From the NCBI GenBank assembly GCA_963772805.1, contig CAVYYU010000008.1:1-64000 (forward strand): a DNA stretch of 64,000 nucleotides. Reading direction: 5' to 3'. The position numbers were made by a program, and so were the translations under genes. Source of the stretch: Legionella_A sp963772805 (GTDB lineage Bacteria > Pseudomonadota > Gammaproteobacteria > Legionellales > Legionellaceae). Under the pieces are notes generated by a model, which worked only from the letters and a program-made list of their open reading frames with translations, made no database searches and was not told the DNA's origin. Of the stretch, positions 44,369-52,400 are shown one piece after another; the first letter of the stretch is position 1, and every line of letters begins with the position of its first letter.

Positions 44369-44935
44369 TTGAGACGATTGAGTACAGGCTTCATAGGGTT
44401 CTCTAAATGGGTTGCAGCCTTATTTGTCGTATTAATAATGGCAGGTTGCCATACGGGTTCGGGACAGCTACAGGGCATCCCAACGTTACCTCACAAAGTA
44501 GATGGTGCTTCTGACGCCAACATCATTGAAATGCAAAGCAAGTTTTACAAAAAGGGTGTGAAAGTGGTCACCTTGGGGCAGGACTATTTATTAAGCATTC
44601 CTTCAGACGCGTTGTTTGCAGATCAATCCCCCCAGTTGACATGGGGATCGTATAATCTACTTAATGAAGTAGCCTGTTATTTACAACAATTTCGCAAGAT
44701 AGCAGTAAGCGTAACAGCCTATAGTACAAAGTGTGTTTCACCGGCAAGGGGGCGTGCGTTGACTTTGGCCCGATCAAAAGCGGTAGCTGACTATTTATGG
44801 TCACAAGGAATAGATAGTCGTTTTATCTTTACTCACGGTCTGGGTAGTGATAAACCTATAACAGGATATGCGCAGGGTGGTGAGCAGTCTCCTAACTCAA
44901 GGATTGAAATTACCTTCAGAGATGCAGTTGCATAA
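44369..44935 (+). CDS. icmN: Dot/Icm outer-membrane lipoprotein IcmN/DotK
   Basis: A 188-residue lipoprotein (Legionella 189): signal with lipobox MAGC (Cys27) and an OmpA/Pal-like peptidoglycan-binding domain (about 90-186, with ALTLARSKAVADYLWSQGID and SPNSRIEITF). It anchors the outer core complex to the cell wall. The start is TTG at 44369 with GGGGA seven nt upstream; the ATG at 44356 is out of frame. The 248-nt upstream gap would hold its promoter; TTGATA at 44280 is the best -35 candidate, and the -10 is poor. Confidence 0.93.
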   Translation: MRRLSTGFIGFSKWVAALFVVLIMAGCHTGSGQLQGIPTLPHKVDGASDANIIEMQSKFYKKGVKVVTLGQDYLLSIPSDALFADQSPQLTWGSYNLLNEVACYLQQFRKIAVSVTAYSTKCVSPARGRALTLARSKAVADYLWSQGIDSRFIFTHGLGSDKPITGYAQGGEQSPNSRIEITFRDAVA

Positions 44936-44947
44936 GATGGAGCGGAA

Positions 44948-45232
44948 ATGAGTAGAGAATCATGGAACCTAATTAAGCATTCAAAACGATTCTATGTCTC
45001 TACATACCGTAAGGCAGGAAGTGCTCTAGTTATATCGATATTAATTAATTTAATGTTAGGGCTTGCTGTTTATTACACTTATTTTACTCGGCCAGAACCG
45101 GATTTTTACGCTACAAGTGGAATGACGCCACCTATACAGCTTACCTATATGGACGAGCGAAATAATACATCAGTACCATTATTAGCAAGTGATCAGGATG
45201 ATGACTATAACAACAAAGTCATACCGCAATAA
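44948..45232 (+). CDS. icmM: Dot/Icm protein IcmM/DotJ
   Basis: A 94-residue protein, the same length as Legionella DotJ, with one membrane helix (about 27-46) and a short periplasmic tail. Its first half is similar to the start of IcmL (SAL-VISILINLMLGLAVYYTYFTRPEPDFYAT versus LVSMVANLMLVSV in IcmL, landmarks only), fitting the view that DotJ is a truncated DotI paralogue. DotI and DotJ form an inner-membrane complex. It lies between icmN and icmL with 11-12 nt gaps. Confidence 0.9.
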   Translation: MSRESWNLIKHSKRFYVSTYRKAGSALVISILINLMLGLAVYYTYFTRPEPDFYATSGMTPPIQLTYMDERNNTSVPLLASDQDDDYNNKVIPQ

Positions 45233-45243
45233 CAGAGGATATT

Positions 45244-45885
45244 ATGGCTGAAGATGCTTTGACCGCGGTCACACTAAGAAATAATTTCTACCGTGATGGA
45301 CAGCGTAAATTAATGCTGGTTTTGCTGGTCTCCATGGTTGCCAATTTGATGTTAGTGTCGGTACTTATCTATATCGTCACGCACCCACCTGCGCCTAAAT
45401 ATTTTGCTACCAGTATCAATGGTAGAATTACGCCGTTGTTTGCGCTGAACGAACCAAACCAGTCTGACTCAGCAGTATTGCAATGGGCAAACCAGGCAGC
45501 AATAGCCGCATTCACCTACAATTTCGTAAATTACCGAACGGAGTTACAGGCTGCATCAGGGTTTTTTACAGCAGATGGATGGACACAATTTCTCAATGCA
45601 CTCCAGGAATCAAACAACCTTGATGCAGTGAAAGCAAAAAAACTGGTCGTATCGTCAGTGGCGACAAGGGCTCCCATTATTTTGCAAAAAGGGATATTGA
45701 ATGGCAGTTACTCATGGCGAGTTCAGATGCCCGTATTGGTCACCTACCAAAGTGCCAGTGAATTTTCACAACAAAATAACGTTGTTACTATGCTAATCAC
45801 GCGTGTGTCAACGCTTAACTCACCACGCGGAATAGGAATTGCACAATTCGTGGTTGGACCTGCTACTGGCGGGGTATCCGGATGA
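45244..45885 (+). CDS. icmL: Dot/Icm inner-membrane protein IcmL/DotI
   Basis: A 213-residue protein (Legionella 212): cytosolic N-terminus, one membrane helix (about 25-47), then a VirB8-like/TraM periplasmic domain (about 65-205, TYNFVNYRTELQAASGFFT). It partners with DotJ in the inner membrane. Only one icmL is found here. It overlaps icmK by 4 nt. Confidence 0.96.
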   Translation: MAEDALTAVTLRNNFYRDGQRKLMLVLLVSMVANLMLVSVLIYIVTHPPAPKYFATSINGRITPLFALNEPNQSDSAVLQWANQAAIAAFTYNFVNYRTELQAASGFFTADGWTQFLNALQESNNLDAVKAKKLVVSSVATRAPIILQKGILNGSYSWRVQMPVLVTYQSASEFSQQNNVVTMLITRVSTLNSPRGIGIAQFVVGPATGGVSG

Positions 45886-46970
45886 AAAATAACAAAAAAC
45901 CAAATATTTTTAAGTTTCAATTTCCATTGCTTTTACTTGCATTCGTGTCAATGCCTATCAGTGCGGCCCAAACTGATTCAGCTCAACAAGCCTTGGATCA
46001 ACTACGTATGTTGCAGCAACGCTTGTCTTCGAGTTCAGGTGTTATTGACCAGCCACCGGGAGCGGGTCAGGAGTTAGCTGCAGGAAAACCACAATCACAA
46101 CCATCCGTGTCGTCAGCAACTCAAACCAAAACCAAAACAGTCCCTCCAAAGACATCGGATATAAGTGAAGAAAAAATATTATCCTCTGATGACAAAGAAG
46201 CGATCGATGCGCTGGCATTCGATGGCGTTGTTGAGCAAATGTTTCCGCTGACACCTGAGCAGATAACGCGTATTAAGCAAATTTATCAGACATCTGAGTT
46301 TGCACAAGAATCACCTATCGGAACTCCGCCTAAACCCACGGCAACTTCGCAGTTTGTTAATTTATCGCCGGGTTCGACACCGCCTGTCATTCGATTATCT
46401 CAAGGGTTCGTATCGTCCCTGGTATTTCTTGACTCAACAGGGGCTCCATGGCCAATCAGTGCGTATGACCTGGGTGACCCGTCGGCATTCAATATCCAAT
46501 GGGATAAGACCAGCAATACGCTGATGATTCAGGCAAGTAAATTATATACTTATGGCAATCTTGCGGTACGATTAAGAGGTTTAAACACACCGGTTATGTT
46601 GACATTAATTCCAGGGCAGAAAGCGGTGGATTATCGGGTTGATTTGCGTGTTCAGGGTTATGGTCCAAATGCTAAGAGCATGCCTATGGAGGAAGGGTTG
46701 CCCCCATCAGCCAATGATCTTTTATTAAGTGTACTGGATGGGGTCCCCCCGACGGGGAGCTCGCGATTGGTTGTCAATGGTGGCGATGCTCGAGCTTGGT
46801 TGTTAAATGACAGAATGTATGTCAGAACCAATCTCACCATCTTGTCTCCTGGTTGGATAGGAAGCATGACTAGCGCTGATGGAATGCACGCCTATGAAAT
46901 GCAAAAATCACCAGTAATTTTGGTGTCCTGGCATGGCAAAGTCATGCAGCTCAAGGTAGAAGGGTTATAA
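45882..46970 (+). CDS. icmK: Dot/Icm outer-membrane core protein IcmK/DotH
   Basis: A 362-residue exported protein (Legionella 360): signal peptide (about 1-28, cleaved near SAAQ), a Pro/Gln/Thr-rich linker with many Lys-Thr (about 55-105), and a VirB9-like beta domain from about 155 (SPGSTPPVIRLSQGFVSSLVF). DotH forms the outer-membrane ring with DotC and DotD (not in this window). It precedes icmE by 2 nt. Confidence 0.96.
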   Translation: MKNNKKPNIFKFQFPLLLLAFVSMPISAAQTDSAQQALDQLRMLQQRLSSSSGVIDQPPGAGQELAAGKPQSQPSVSSATQTKTKTVPPKTSDISEEKILSSDDKEAIDALAFDGVVEQMFPLTPEQITRIKQIYQTSEFAQESPIGTPPKPTATSQFVNLSPGSTPPVIRLSQGFVSSLVFLDSTGAPWPISAYDLGDPSAFNIQWDKTSNTLMIQASKLYTYGNLAVRLRGLNTPVMLTLIPGQKAVDYRVDLRVQGYGPNAKSMPMEEGLPPSANDLLLSVLDGVPPTGSSRLVVNGGDARAWLLNDRMYVRTNLTILSPGWIGSMTSADGMHAYEMQKSPVILVSWHGKVMQLKVEGL

Positions 46971-46972
46971 AA

Positions 46973-49801
46973 ATGGCCGGCAGAAAAGATAACATTAAAG
47001 CACTGTTTTCCAATACCCGGTCAAGGGTCATTATTATATTTACCGCAGTTTTAATGCTGGTTGCGATACTGATAGGCGTGATTAAACTTAGTTCGTCCTC
47101 AGGCAACGTGGAGTCGGGTGCTAATCTAGCGGCAGCCCCTGGTGGAATTCAATCGATACCCGGTTCAATTAATCCCTCAGCAGAATATGCATCCCTTGTA
47201 GAGTCGCAAAATATTGATCAAGCAAAGCAGGCATCGAAAGCAGGCGGCAGCGCTATTCCCACTATTATTCGAACACAAGCTTTCGGACAGGGCGTGGAGG
47301 TGGTTGGGCCACAGCAAGGTGAGGGGGGTCTTGGTTTTTCTACTCTAGCTACTGATGATGGTGGTGGGCAGCGAAGTTTATGGGTACAGTCATTAAAGGA
47401 AACTAATTGCAGCAAGGCCAGTGTTCAGAAGGCGATGGACCAAGGTGCTGTTTTGTCCGATTTAAAGGCAGCTTGCAGTTGTATGCAATTAAAAGATAAT
47501 GGCTATGCGCTTCCTGACTTAGAGCCTGTTTGTTCTTGTAAAGAATTGAAGGCATCCGGATTTAATGCCTTACAATTGAAGGCTGTTGGTTATGGTGCTG
47601 GTAGGTTGAGATTGTGTGGGTTTGATGCTTGTGAGCTGCGTAATGCCGGCTTTACTGCTCAGGAAATGAAGGATGGTGGTTATTCCGATGGTGAAATGAA
47701 GGGAGCTGGTTTTTCTGATCAGGATATTAGTCGTGCTGGTGGTCTACCGGATGGCATTACCGCTGATGATGTGCGTAAAGGCGGATGTGAAGTAGATTCA
47801 TTGATAAAATGGCGTTCAGCAGGTGTATCGGCGTACGCTCTTCGGCATATAAATGGTTGTACGCTTAGTCAACTAAAAGCCGCTGGTTATAGTGCTCAGG
47901 ACCTTAAAAATGCAGGATTCAGTGCTACACAACTCAAAAATGCTGGTTTTACAGCTGCTGATCTTAAAAACGCTGGTTTCAGCGCACACGAATTATTAAA
48001 TGCAGGATTTACTCCGGTAGAGCTTGCGAATGCTGGCTATACACCTGCAGAAATTAAAGCAGCTCTAATCGAGTTACCACCTGGAATGACTCCGGAAGAC
48101 GTTAAGACGGCTGGTTGTAACGTCGAATCACTAAAAAGAGAACGTTTGGCTCGTGTTAGTGCAGCATCAATAAAACAATATGCTGGTTGTAGTGCAGAAA
48201 CGCTAAAGGCTGCTGGGTATACATACAGTGATTTGGCCGATGCAGGTTTTACTCCTCAAGAATTGAAGCAAGCAGGTCTAAGCCCTTCAGATGTTATTAG
48301 AACAGCAGATTGCAGTGTCGCCGCTTTAACTAGTGCTCATACATCAGGTGTCTCGGCTACAACTATTAAGCAGACATTAGGTTGTAGTGCAGCCGCAATG
48401 AAGGCCGGTGGTTACAGCGTAGCAGAATTAAAAGATGCAGGCTTTACAGCCACTGATCTTAAAAATGCGGGATTTACAGCAGCAGAATTAAAAGACGCAG
48501 GGTTTACAGCCGCTGATCTTAAAAATGTGGGATTTACGGCAGCAGAATTAAAAGACGCAGGATTTACAGCCGCTGATCTTAAAAATGCGGGATTCTCTGC
48601 AAAAGAATTACGAACAGCCGGATTTACTGCACAACAATTGAAAGATGCAGGTTACACACTTGCGCAACTTAAGGAAGCCGGCTTTAGCGCCGGCGATTTA
48701 AAAAAAATCGGCTACACGGCCGCGCAATTAAAAACAGCAGGCTATTCTGAGCAGGATTTAAAGGAAGCGGGCTTCCCCATAGAAGGATCAAGCGTGCAAC
48801 AATTGGCGGAGGTCAAACAAACCGTTATGCCCTCAACCGTTACCTCCTTGCCCTCTATTGCAGGTATGTCTGCAGCAGCTGGAACGGAGATTCAGCAATC
48901 GAATGCAAAGAAATTGCAGGAATTATTGAGCCGTCAGCAAACTCACCTGGAAGATCAGCGTTCACAACAAAAACTTCAACAACGTATTTCTGTAATGCAG
49001 TCAGCTGCTAATGACACACTACAGCGATGGAAAGTTGTTCCAACTCAAGCTTATATGGCTAGTTCTGAAGTAGAGAAGGGATCAAAAGCAGAATCGGTGG
49101 GGGCAGGTGATTCTGATTTTCTTGGCTTAAAAATGTATCAGGGTGGACCAAATCAGCCTCAAGGGTCTGGACAGGGTAATAATGCAGTAAATGGACAAAA
49201 TGCGGTTAATTCTCTGAATGGTAATGGACCTAAGGCATTGATTAAAACAGGAGACGTGCTTTTCGCGGTTCTTGACACATCAATTAATAGCGATGAACCT
49301 GGACCTATCCTTGCTACGATCGTGTCAGGTCAGTTGAAAGGCGCCAAGTTAATAGGCAGTTTTAACTTGCCTGGCAACGCAGATAAAATGATTATCTCGT
49401 TTAATACAATGTCTGTCCCTGGCGCAGCAAAATCAACCTCCATTAATGCTTATGCTATTGATCCCAATACGGCAAGAACGGCTTTGTCCAGTAGCACGGA
49501 TCATCATTATCTATCACGGTACGGTTCATTGTTTGCAGCGACATTTCTTGAAGGTTTTGGTAATGCCTTCCAGTCTGCAAATACTACGATCACAATTGGT
49601 GGTACTGGCGGTACTACTAATACGACCGTGTCAAATGGTGCTGGCCGTTCCTTGTTACAGAATGCAGTGATTGGTTTGGCTACACTGGGTAAAAGCTGGG
49701 GGCAGGCCGCACAGAAATCGTTTAATCGACCGACAACTGTACAAGTATGCTCAGGTACAGGCTTAGGAATTCTGTTTACACAGGATTTAACATCACTTTA
49801 A
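46973..49801 (+). CDS. icmE: Dot/Icm core channel protein IcmE/DotG with pentapeptide-like repeats
   Basis: A 942-residue protein (about 1,030-1,050 in Legionella and Coxiella). One membrane helix (19-39) is followed by a periplasmic region of about 45 ten-residue repeats of the type AGFTAADLKN (about 145-600). A Gln-rich linker follows, then a VirB10/TrbI domain (about 690-942, LIKTGDVLFAVLDTSINSDE). DotG bridges the inner and outer membranes. Four Cys pairs of identical spacing (24 residues) punctuate the repeats at 146/170, 272/296, 382/406 and 447/471. Three DNA units of 60 bp at 48421-48600 are nearly identical. Confidence 0.96.
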   Translation: MAGRKDNIKALFSNTRSRVIIIFTAVLMLVAILIGVIKLSSSSGNVESGANLAAAPGGIQSIPGSINPSAEYASLVESQNIDQAKQASKAGGSAIPTIIRTQAFGQGVEVVGPQQGEGGLGFSTLATDDGGGQRSLWVQSLKETNCSKASVQKAMDQGAVLSDLKAACSCMQLKDNGYALPDLEPVCSCKELKASGFNALQLKAVGYGAGRLRLCGFDACELRNAGFTAQEMKDGGYSDGEMKGAGFSDQDISRAGGLPDGITADDVRKGGCEVDSLIKWRSAGVSAYALRHINGCTLSQLKAAGYSAQDLKNAGFSATQLKNAGFTAADLKNAGFSAHELLNAGFTPVELANAGYTPAEIKAALIELPPGMTPEDVKTAGCNVESLKRERLARVSAASIKQYAGCSAETLKAAGYTYSDLADAGFTPQELKQAGLSPSDVIRTADCSVAALTSAHTSGVSATTIKQTLGCSAAAMKAGGYSVAELKDAGFTATDLKNAGFTAAELKDAGFTAADLKNVGFTAAELKDAGFTAADLKNAGFSAKELRTAGFTAQQLKDAGYTLAQLKEAGFSAGDLKKIGYTAAQLKTAGYSEQDLKEAGFPIEGSSVQQLAEVKQTVMPSTVTSLPSIAGMSAAAGTEIQQSNAKKLQELLSRQQTHLEDQRSQQKLQQRISVMQSAANDTLQRWKVVPTQAYMASSEVEKGSKAESVGAGDSDFLGLKMYQGGPNQPQGSGQGNNAVNGQNAVNSLNGNGPKALIKTGDVLFAVLDTSINSDEPGPILATIVSGQLKGAKLIGSFNLPGNADKMIISFNTMSVPGAAKSTSINAYAIDPNTARTALSSSTDHHYLSRYGSLFAATFLEGFGNAFQSANTTITIGGTGGTTNTTVSNGAGRSLLQNAVIGLATLGKSWGQAAQKSFNRPTTVQVCSGTGLGILFTQDLTSL
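48421..48600 (+). repeat. Three near-identical 60-bp tandem repeats inside icmE
   Basis: Units 48421-48480, 48481-48540 and 48541-48600 differ at only a few positions each. Every unit encodes two decapeptides (AELKDAGFTA and ADLKNAGFTA types). Neighbouring repeats are more diverged, so these are recent expansions. Confidence 0.95.
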
Positions 49802-49820
49802 CTGGATGAGCAGGTAAAAC

Positions 49821-50606
49821 ATGGCAGACAACGATGAGTTTAATGATGAGTACCAGTTCACTGATCTGGATGCAATCAACCCTGAAGCGATTGATGATGC
49901 GCATGGTGAGGGTGCTACCCCAGTTATGGAAGGGTCGCGGCAAGTTTCTTCCGCGACCTATGTAAAACGCAAGGCTATATTTGTTGTCGGCGTGGTGATC
50001 TTTGCTATGATTACTTATAAATTTGTCGGATCTTTGTTTTCTGATAAACCTGCCCCAGCAAAAGCCGTTGCCAGTATCAAGCCTATGCCACCTAAGCCTC
50101 AGCTGGTCATACCTTCCACTGTGGTACAACCTGTTGTGATACCTCCAGTTCAGACTATTGATACGGGTATGCAGCAAAAAATGTCTGCACTTGAGCTGGG
50201 TCAACAAAGCGTGCGCTCAGAAGTTTCCTCAGTGAATAGCCAATTAGGTGGACTGACTACTAATCTTGGTACACTTACTGCACAAATAGAGCAGCTTAAT
50301 CAGACCATTGCGTCCTTGACGACTAAAGTTGCAGAGCAGTCTCAGGATATTGCGCGATTAACAGCAGTACGTAAGGCTCCTAAACCGCGCCCTCTGGCTA
50401 GAAAAATGATTCAAACGACAAAATATTATATTCAAGCGGTGATCCCTGGCAGAGCTTGGCTAATTGCTGCAAATGGATCTACACTTACTGTAAGAGAGGG
50501 AACGGCAGTTCCTGGTTATGGCGTGATTAAATTGATTGATCCTAATCAAGGGCGTGTACTAACAAGTTCCGGTCAAGTGATAAGATTCAGTCAAGAAGAT
50601 AGTTGA
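49821..50606 (+). CDS. icmG: Dot/Icm inner-membrane protein IcmG/DotF
   Basis: A 261-residue protein (Legionella 269): acidic cytosolic N-terminus, membrane helix (about 53-72), Pro/Val-rich linker, coiled-coil segment (about 115-185) and a C-terminal beta domain (about 200-255). DotF is an inner-membrane partner of the core complex. Start ATG at 49821 with GAGCAGG upstream. Confidence 0.95.
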   Translation: MADNDEFNDEYQFTDLDAINPEAIDDAHGEGATPVMEGSRQVSSATYVKRKAIFVVGVVIFAMITYKFVGSLFSDKPAPAKAVASIKPMPPKPQLVIPSTVVQPVVIPPVQTIDTGMQQKMSALELGQQSVRSEVSSVNSQLGGLTTNLGTLTAQIEQLNQTIASLTTKVAEQSQDIARLTAVRKAPKPRPLARKMIQTTKYYIQAVIPGRAWLIAANGSTLTVREGTAVPGYGVIKLIDPNQGRVLTSSGQVIRFSQEDS

Positions 50607-50613
50607 GGTCTTT

Positions 50614-51192
50614 ATGGACGTATCAGGTTGGTCAGTAGGTAACGCTACCAGTTGGATTAGCAACCATGCGGATATATTGTCCAATGTTGCTAATACCTTG
50701 GTCCCAGTGCAGAGACTTTTAACAGGCGCTGCCTATCTGATTGGCCTGACATTTGCGTTTAAAGCTATCTATACGTTAAAAGTGTATGGAGAAGCAAGGA
50801 CAATGATGTCCAATAGTGCGAGCATTAAAGAGCCTGTTTTTTACTTGATAGTAGCGGCGGTATTTGTTTATTTTCCGACAGGGTATGAATTAGTGAAAAA
50901 TACTGCTTTTGGGCCTGATTCAAATGTACTCGCTTATGTAAACACACAAAATTCAGCACTCAATACGTTTTTAGGACCAGATAGTATGGTTGGTACGCAG
51001 TTGGCGTTAATAATTCAGACCATTGGCTTGATTTCTTTTATCAGAGGTTGGGTACTTATAGCTCGTTCGGCTGGACAGGGTCAGCAGCCAGGGGGTACTG
51101 GCAAAGGTTTGATACATATTTTTGGTGGTGTATTGGCAATGAATATTGTTGGAACGTTGCAAATAATTAATAATACAATTTATGGCAGTTGA
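50614..51192 (+). CDS. icmC: Dot/Icm membrane protein IcmC/DotE
   Basis: A 192-residue protein (Legionella 194) with about four membrane helices. It resembles IcmD/DotP and IcmV in topology. Typical stretches are LVPVQRLLTGAAYLIGLTFAFKA and RGWVLIARSAGQGQQ. Its exact job is unknown. It lies 7 nt after icmG. A remnant of its 3' end is repeated before the second icmD. Confidence 0.93.
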   Translation: MDVSGWSVGNATSWISNHADILSNVANTLVPVQRLLTGAAYLIGLTFAFKAIYTLKVYGEARTMMSNSASIKEPVFYLIVAAVFVYFPTGYELVKNTAFGPDSNVLAYVNTQNSALNTFLGPDSMVGTQLALIIQTIGLISFIRGWVLIARSAGQGQQPGGTGKGLIHIFGGVLAMNIVGTLQIINNTIYGS

Positions 51193-51228
51193 ATTTTAAC
51201 CAGGATTATAACAACTAGGACTATAACG

Positions 51229-51621
51229 ATGAAATTTGCATTGGTAACAAGGCTAACGTCGGTGAGAGGGATAGCAGCATGTTTAACAGGTCTTGGTTTG
51301 CTAGCGCTCGCCGGTGATGCAGCAGCTGTCCAGAATGTTGGTGACATGGCCTCTTCGATTACAGGCTCATTCGGGGCATTGGCTAAGCTAATTACCGCAG
51401 GTTCATACCTTGCTGGATTAGGATTTTCTGTAGGCGCTATCATGAAATTTAAACAGCACAAGGATAATCCCACCCAAATTCCAATTGGTACGCCTATTGC
51501 GTTGGTATTCATCGCCGCGGCACTGCTATTCCTGCCTTCTATTCTTGGCGTAGCTGGTGGTACTATGTTCGGTTCTAGTGGTGGAACAGTAGCTGGCGCA
51601 TCTGGAATGGAATTTAAATAA
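51229..51621 (+). CDS. icmD: Dot/Icm membrane protein IcmD/DotP, copy 1
   Basis: A 130-residue protein (Legionella 132) with a signal-like first helix (about 15-32), then two more membrane helices (about 50-68, 85-110). The middle VGDMASSITGSFGALAKLIT is a family marker. It is followed by icmJ after 84 nt. A second copy at 55626 is almost identical in its last 65 codons. Confidence 0.93.
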   Translation: MKFALVTRLTSVRGIAACLTGLGLLALAGDAAAVQNVGDMASSITGSFGALAKLITAGSYLAGLGFSVGAIMKFKQHKDNPTQIPIGTPIALVFIAAALLFLPSILGVAGGTMFGSSGGTVAGASGMEFK

Positions 51622-51705
51622 TCTTAAATTTATTTGTAAACATCAGGGGTGCAGATACCGCTGATGTTTATATTCTATTAATGAGTCATTTTGCGAGCTT
51701 GACCA

Positions 51706-52335
51706 ATGAGTAGCGAACAAAAGCGCTGTGAGTTAAACCTGATGGCGAGCCCTGGTTCTTGGCGATTATACTCTGCCAGGAAGGTTGACCCACGTTTTAA
51801 AGCCTTTGAGCAGAAGGTTTACCAACGTGATCAATATACCTGTCAGTTCTGTGGGTTTCAGGCACGGTTATACCAGGATATTATTAATCTTGATGGCGAT
51901 TATAATAATAACAGACTGGTTAACATGGTTACGTCATGCTGCTTTTGTGCGCAGTGTTTTTTTATTGAATCAGTAGGCGTTGGTGGTTATGGTGGGGGTA
52001 CATTGGTCTATATACCCGAAATGACACAAGCCGAAATGAATAGTCTATGTCATGTATTGTTTTGCGCGATTACCAATGACACCGGCTATAAAAATAGTGC
52101 CCAAACGATATATCGCAGTTTCAAATTTCGTTCACAAGTGGTTGAGGAAAAATACGGTGAGGGAACAAGCGACCCAGCTATTTTCGGTCATTTATTGATT
52201 GATTCGGGCCATATTGGTGACGATGTGTCGAAAAAAATAGTTGAAGGCATTCGCTTATTGCCTTCCAGAGCCAAGTTTCGAAAACAAATTGAACATTGGG
52301 CAGCGAGCGCCTTGCAGGAAATAACTGAGATATAA
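51706..52335 (+). CDS. icmJ: Dot/Icm coupling complex protein IcmJ/DotN
   Basis: A 209-residue protein (Legionella 208). It has the HNH-like zinc site expected for DotN: CQFCG (about 46-50) and CCFCAQC (about 82-88). No membrane segment. DotN binds the C-terminal part of DotL in the coupling complex. ATG at 51706 is preceded by a weak ribosome binding site. Confidence 0.95.
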   Translation: MSSEQKRCELNLMASPGSWRLYSARKVDPRFKAFEQKVYQRDQYTCQFCGFQARLYQDIINLDGDYNNNRLVNMVTSCCFCAQCFFIESVGVGGYGGGTLVYIPEMTQAEMNSLCHVLFCAITNDTGYKNSAQTIYRSFKFRSQVVEEKYGEGTSDPAIFGHLLIDSGHIGDDVSKKIVEGIRLLPSRAKFRKQIEHWAASALQEITEI

Positions 52336-52400
52336 ATAGATTAGCTATACAAACCATTTGCTAGGGTTAAGAGATAAAACGTAATCACGGGGTAAAAGGC

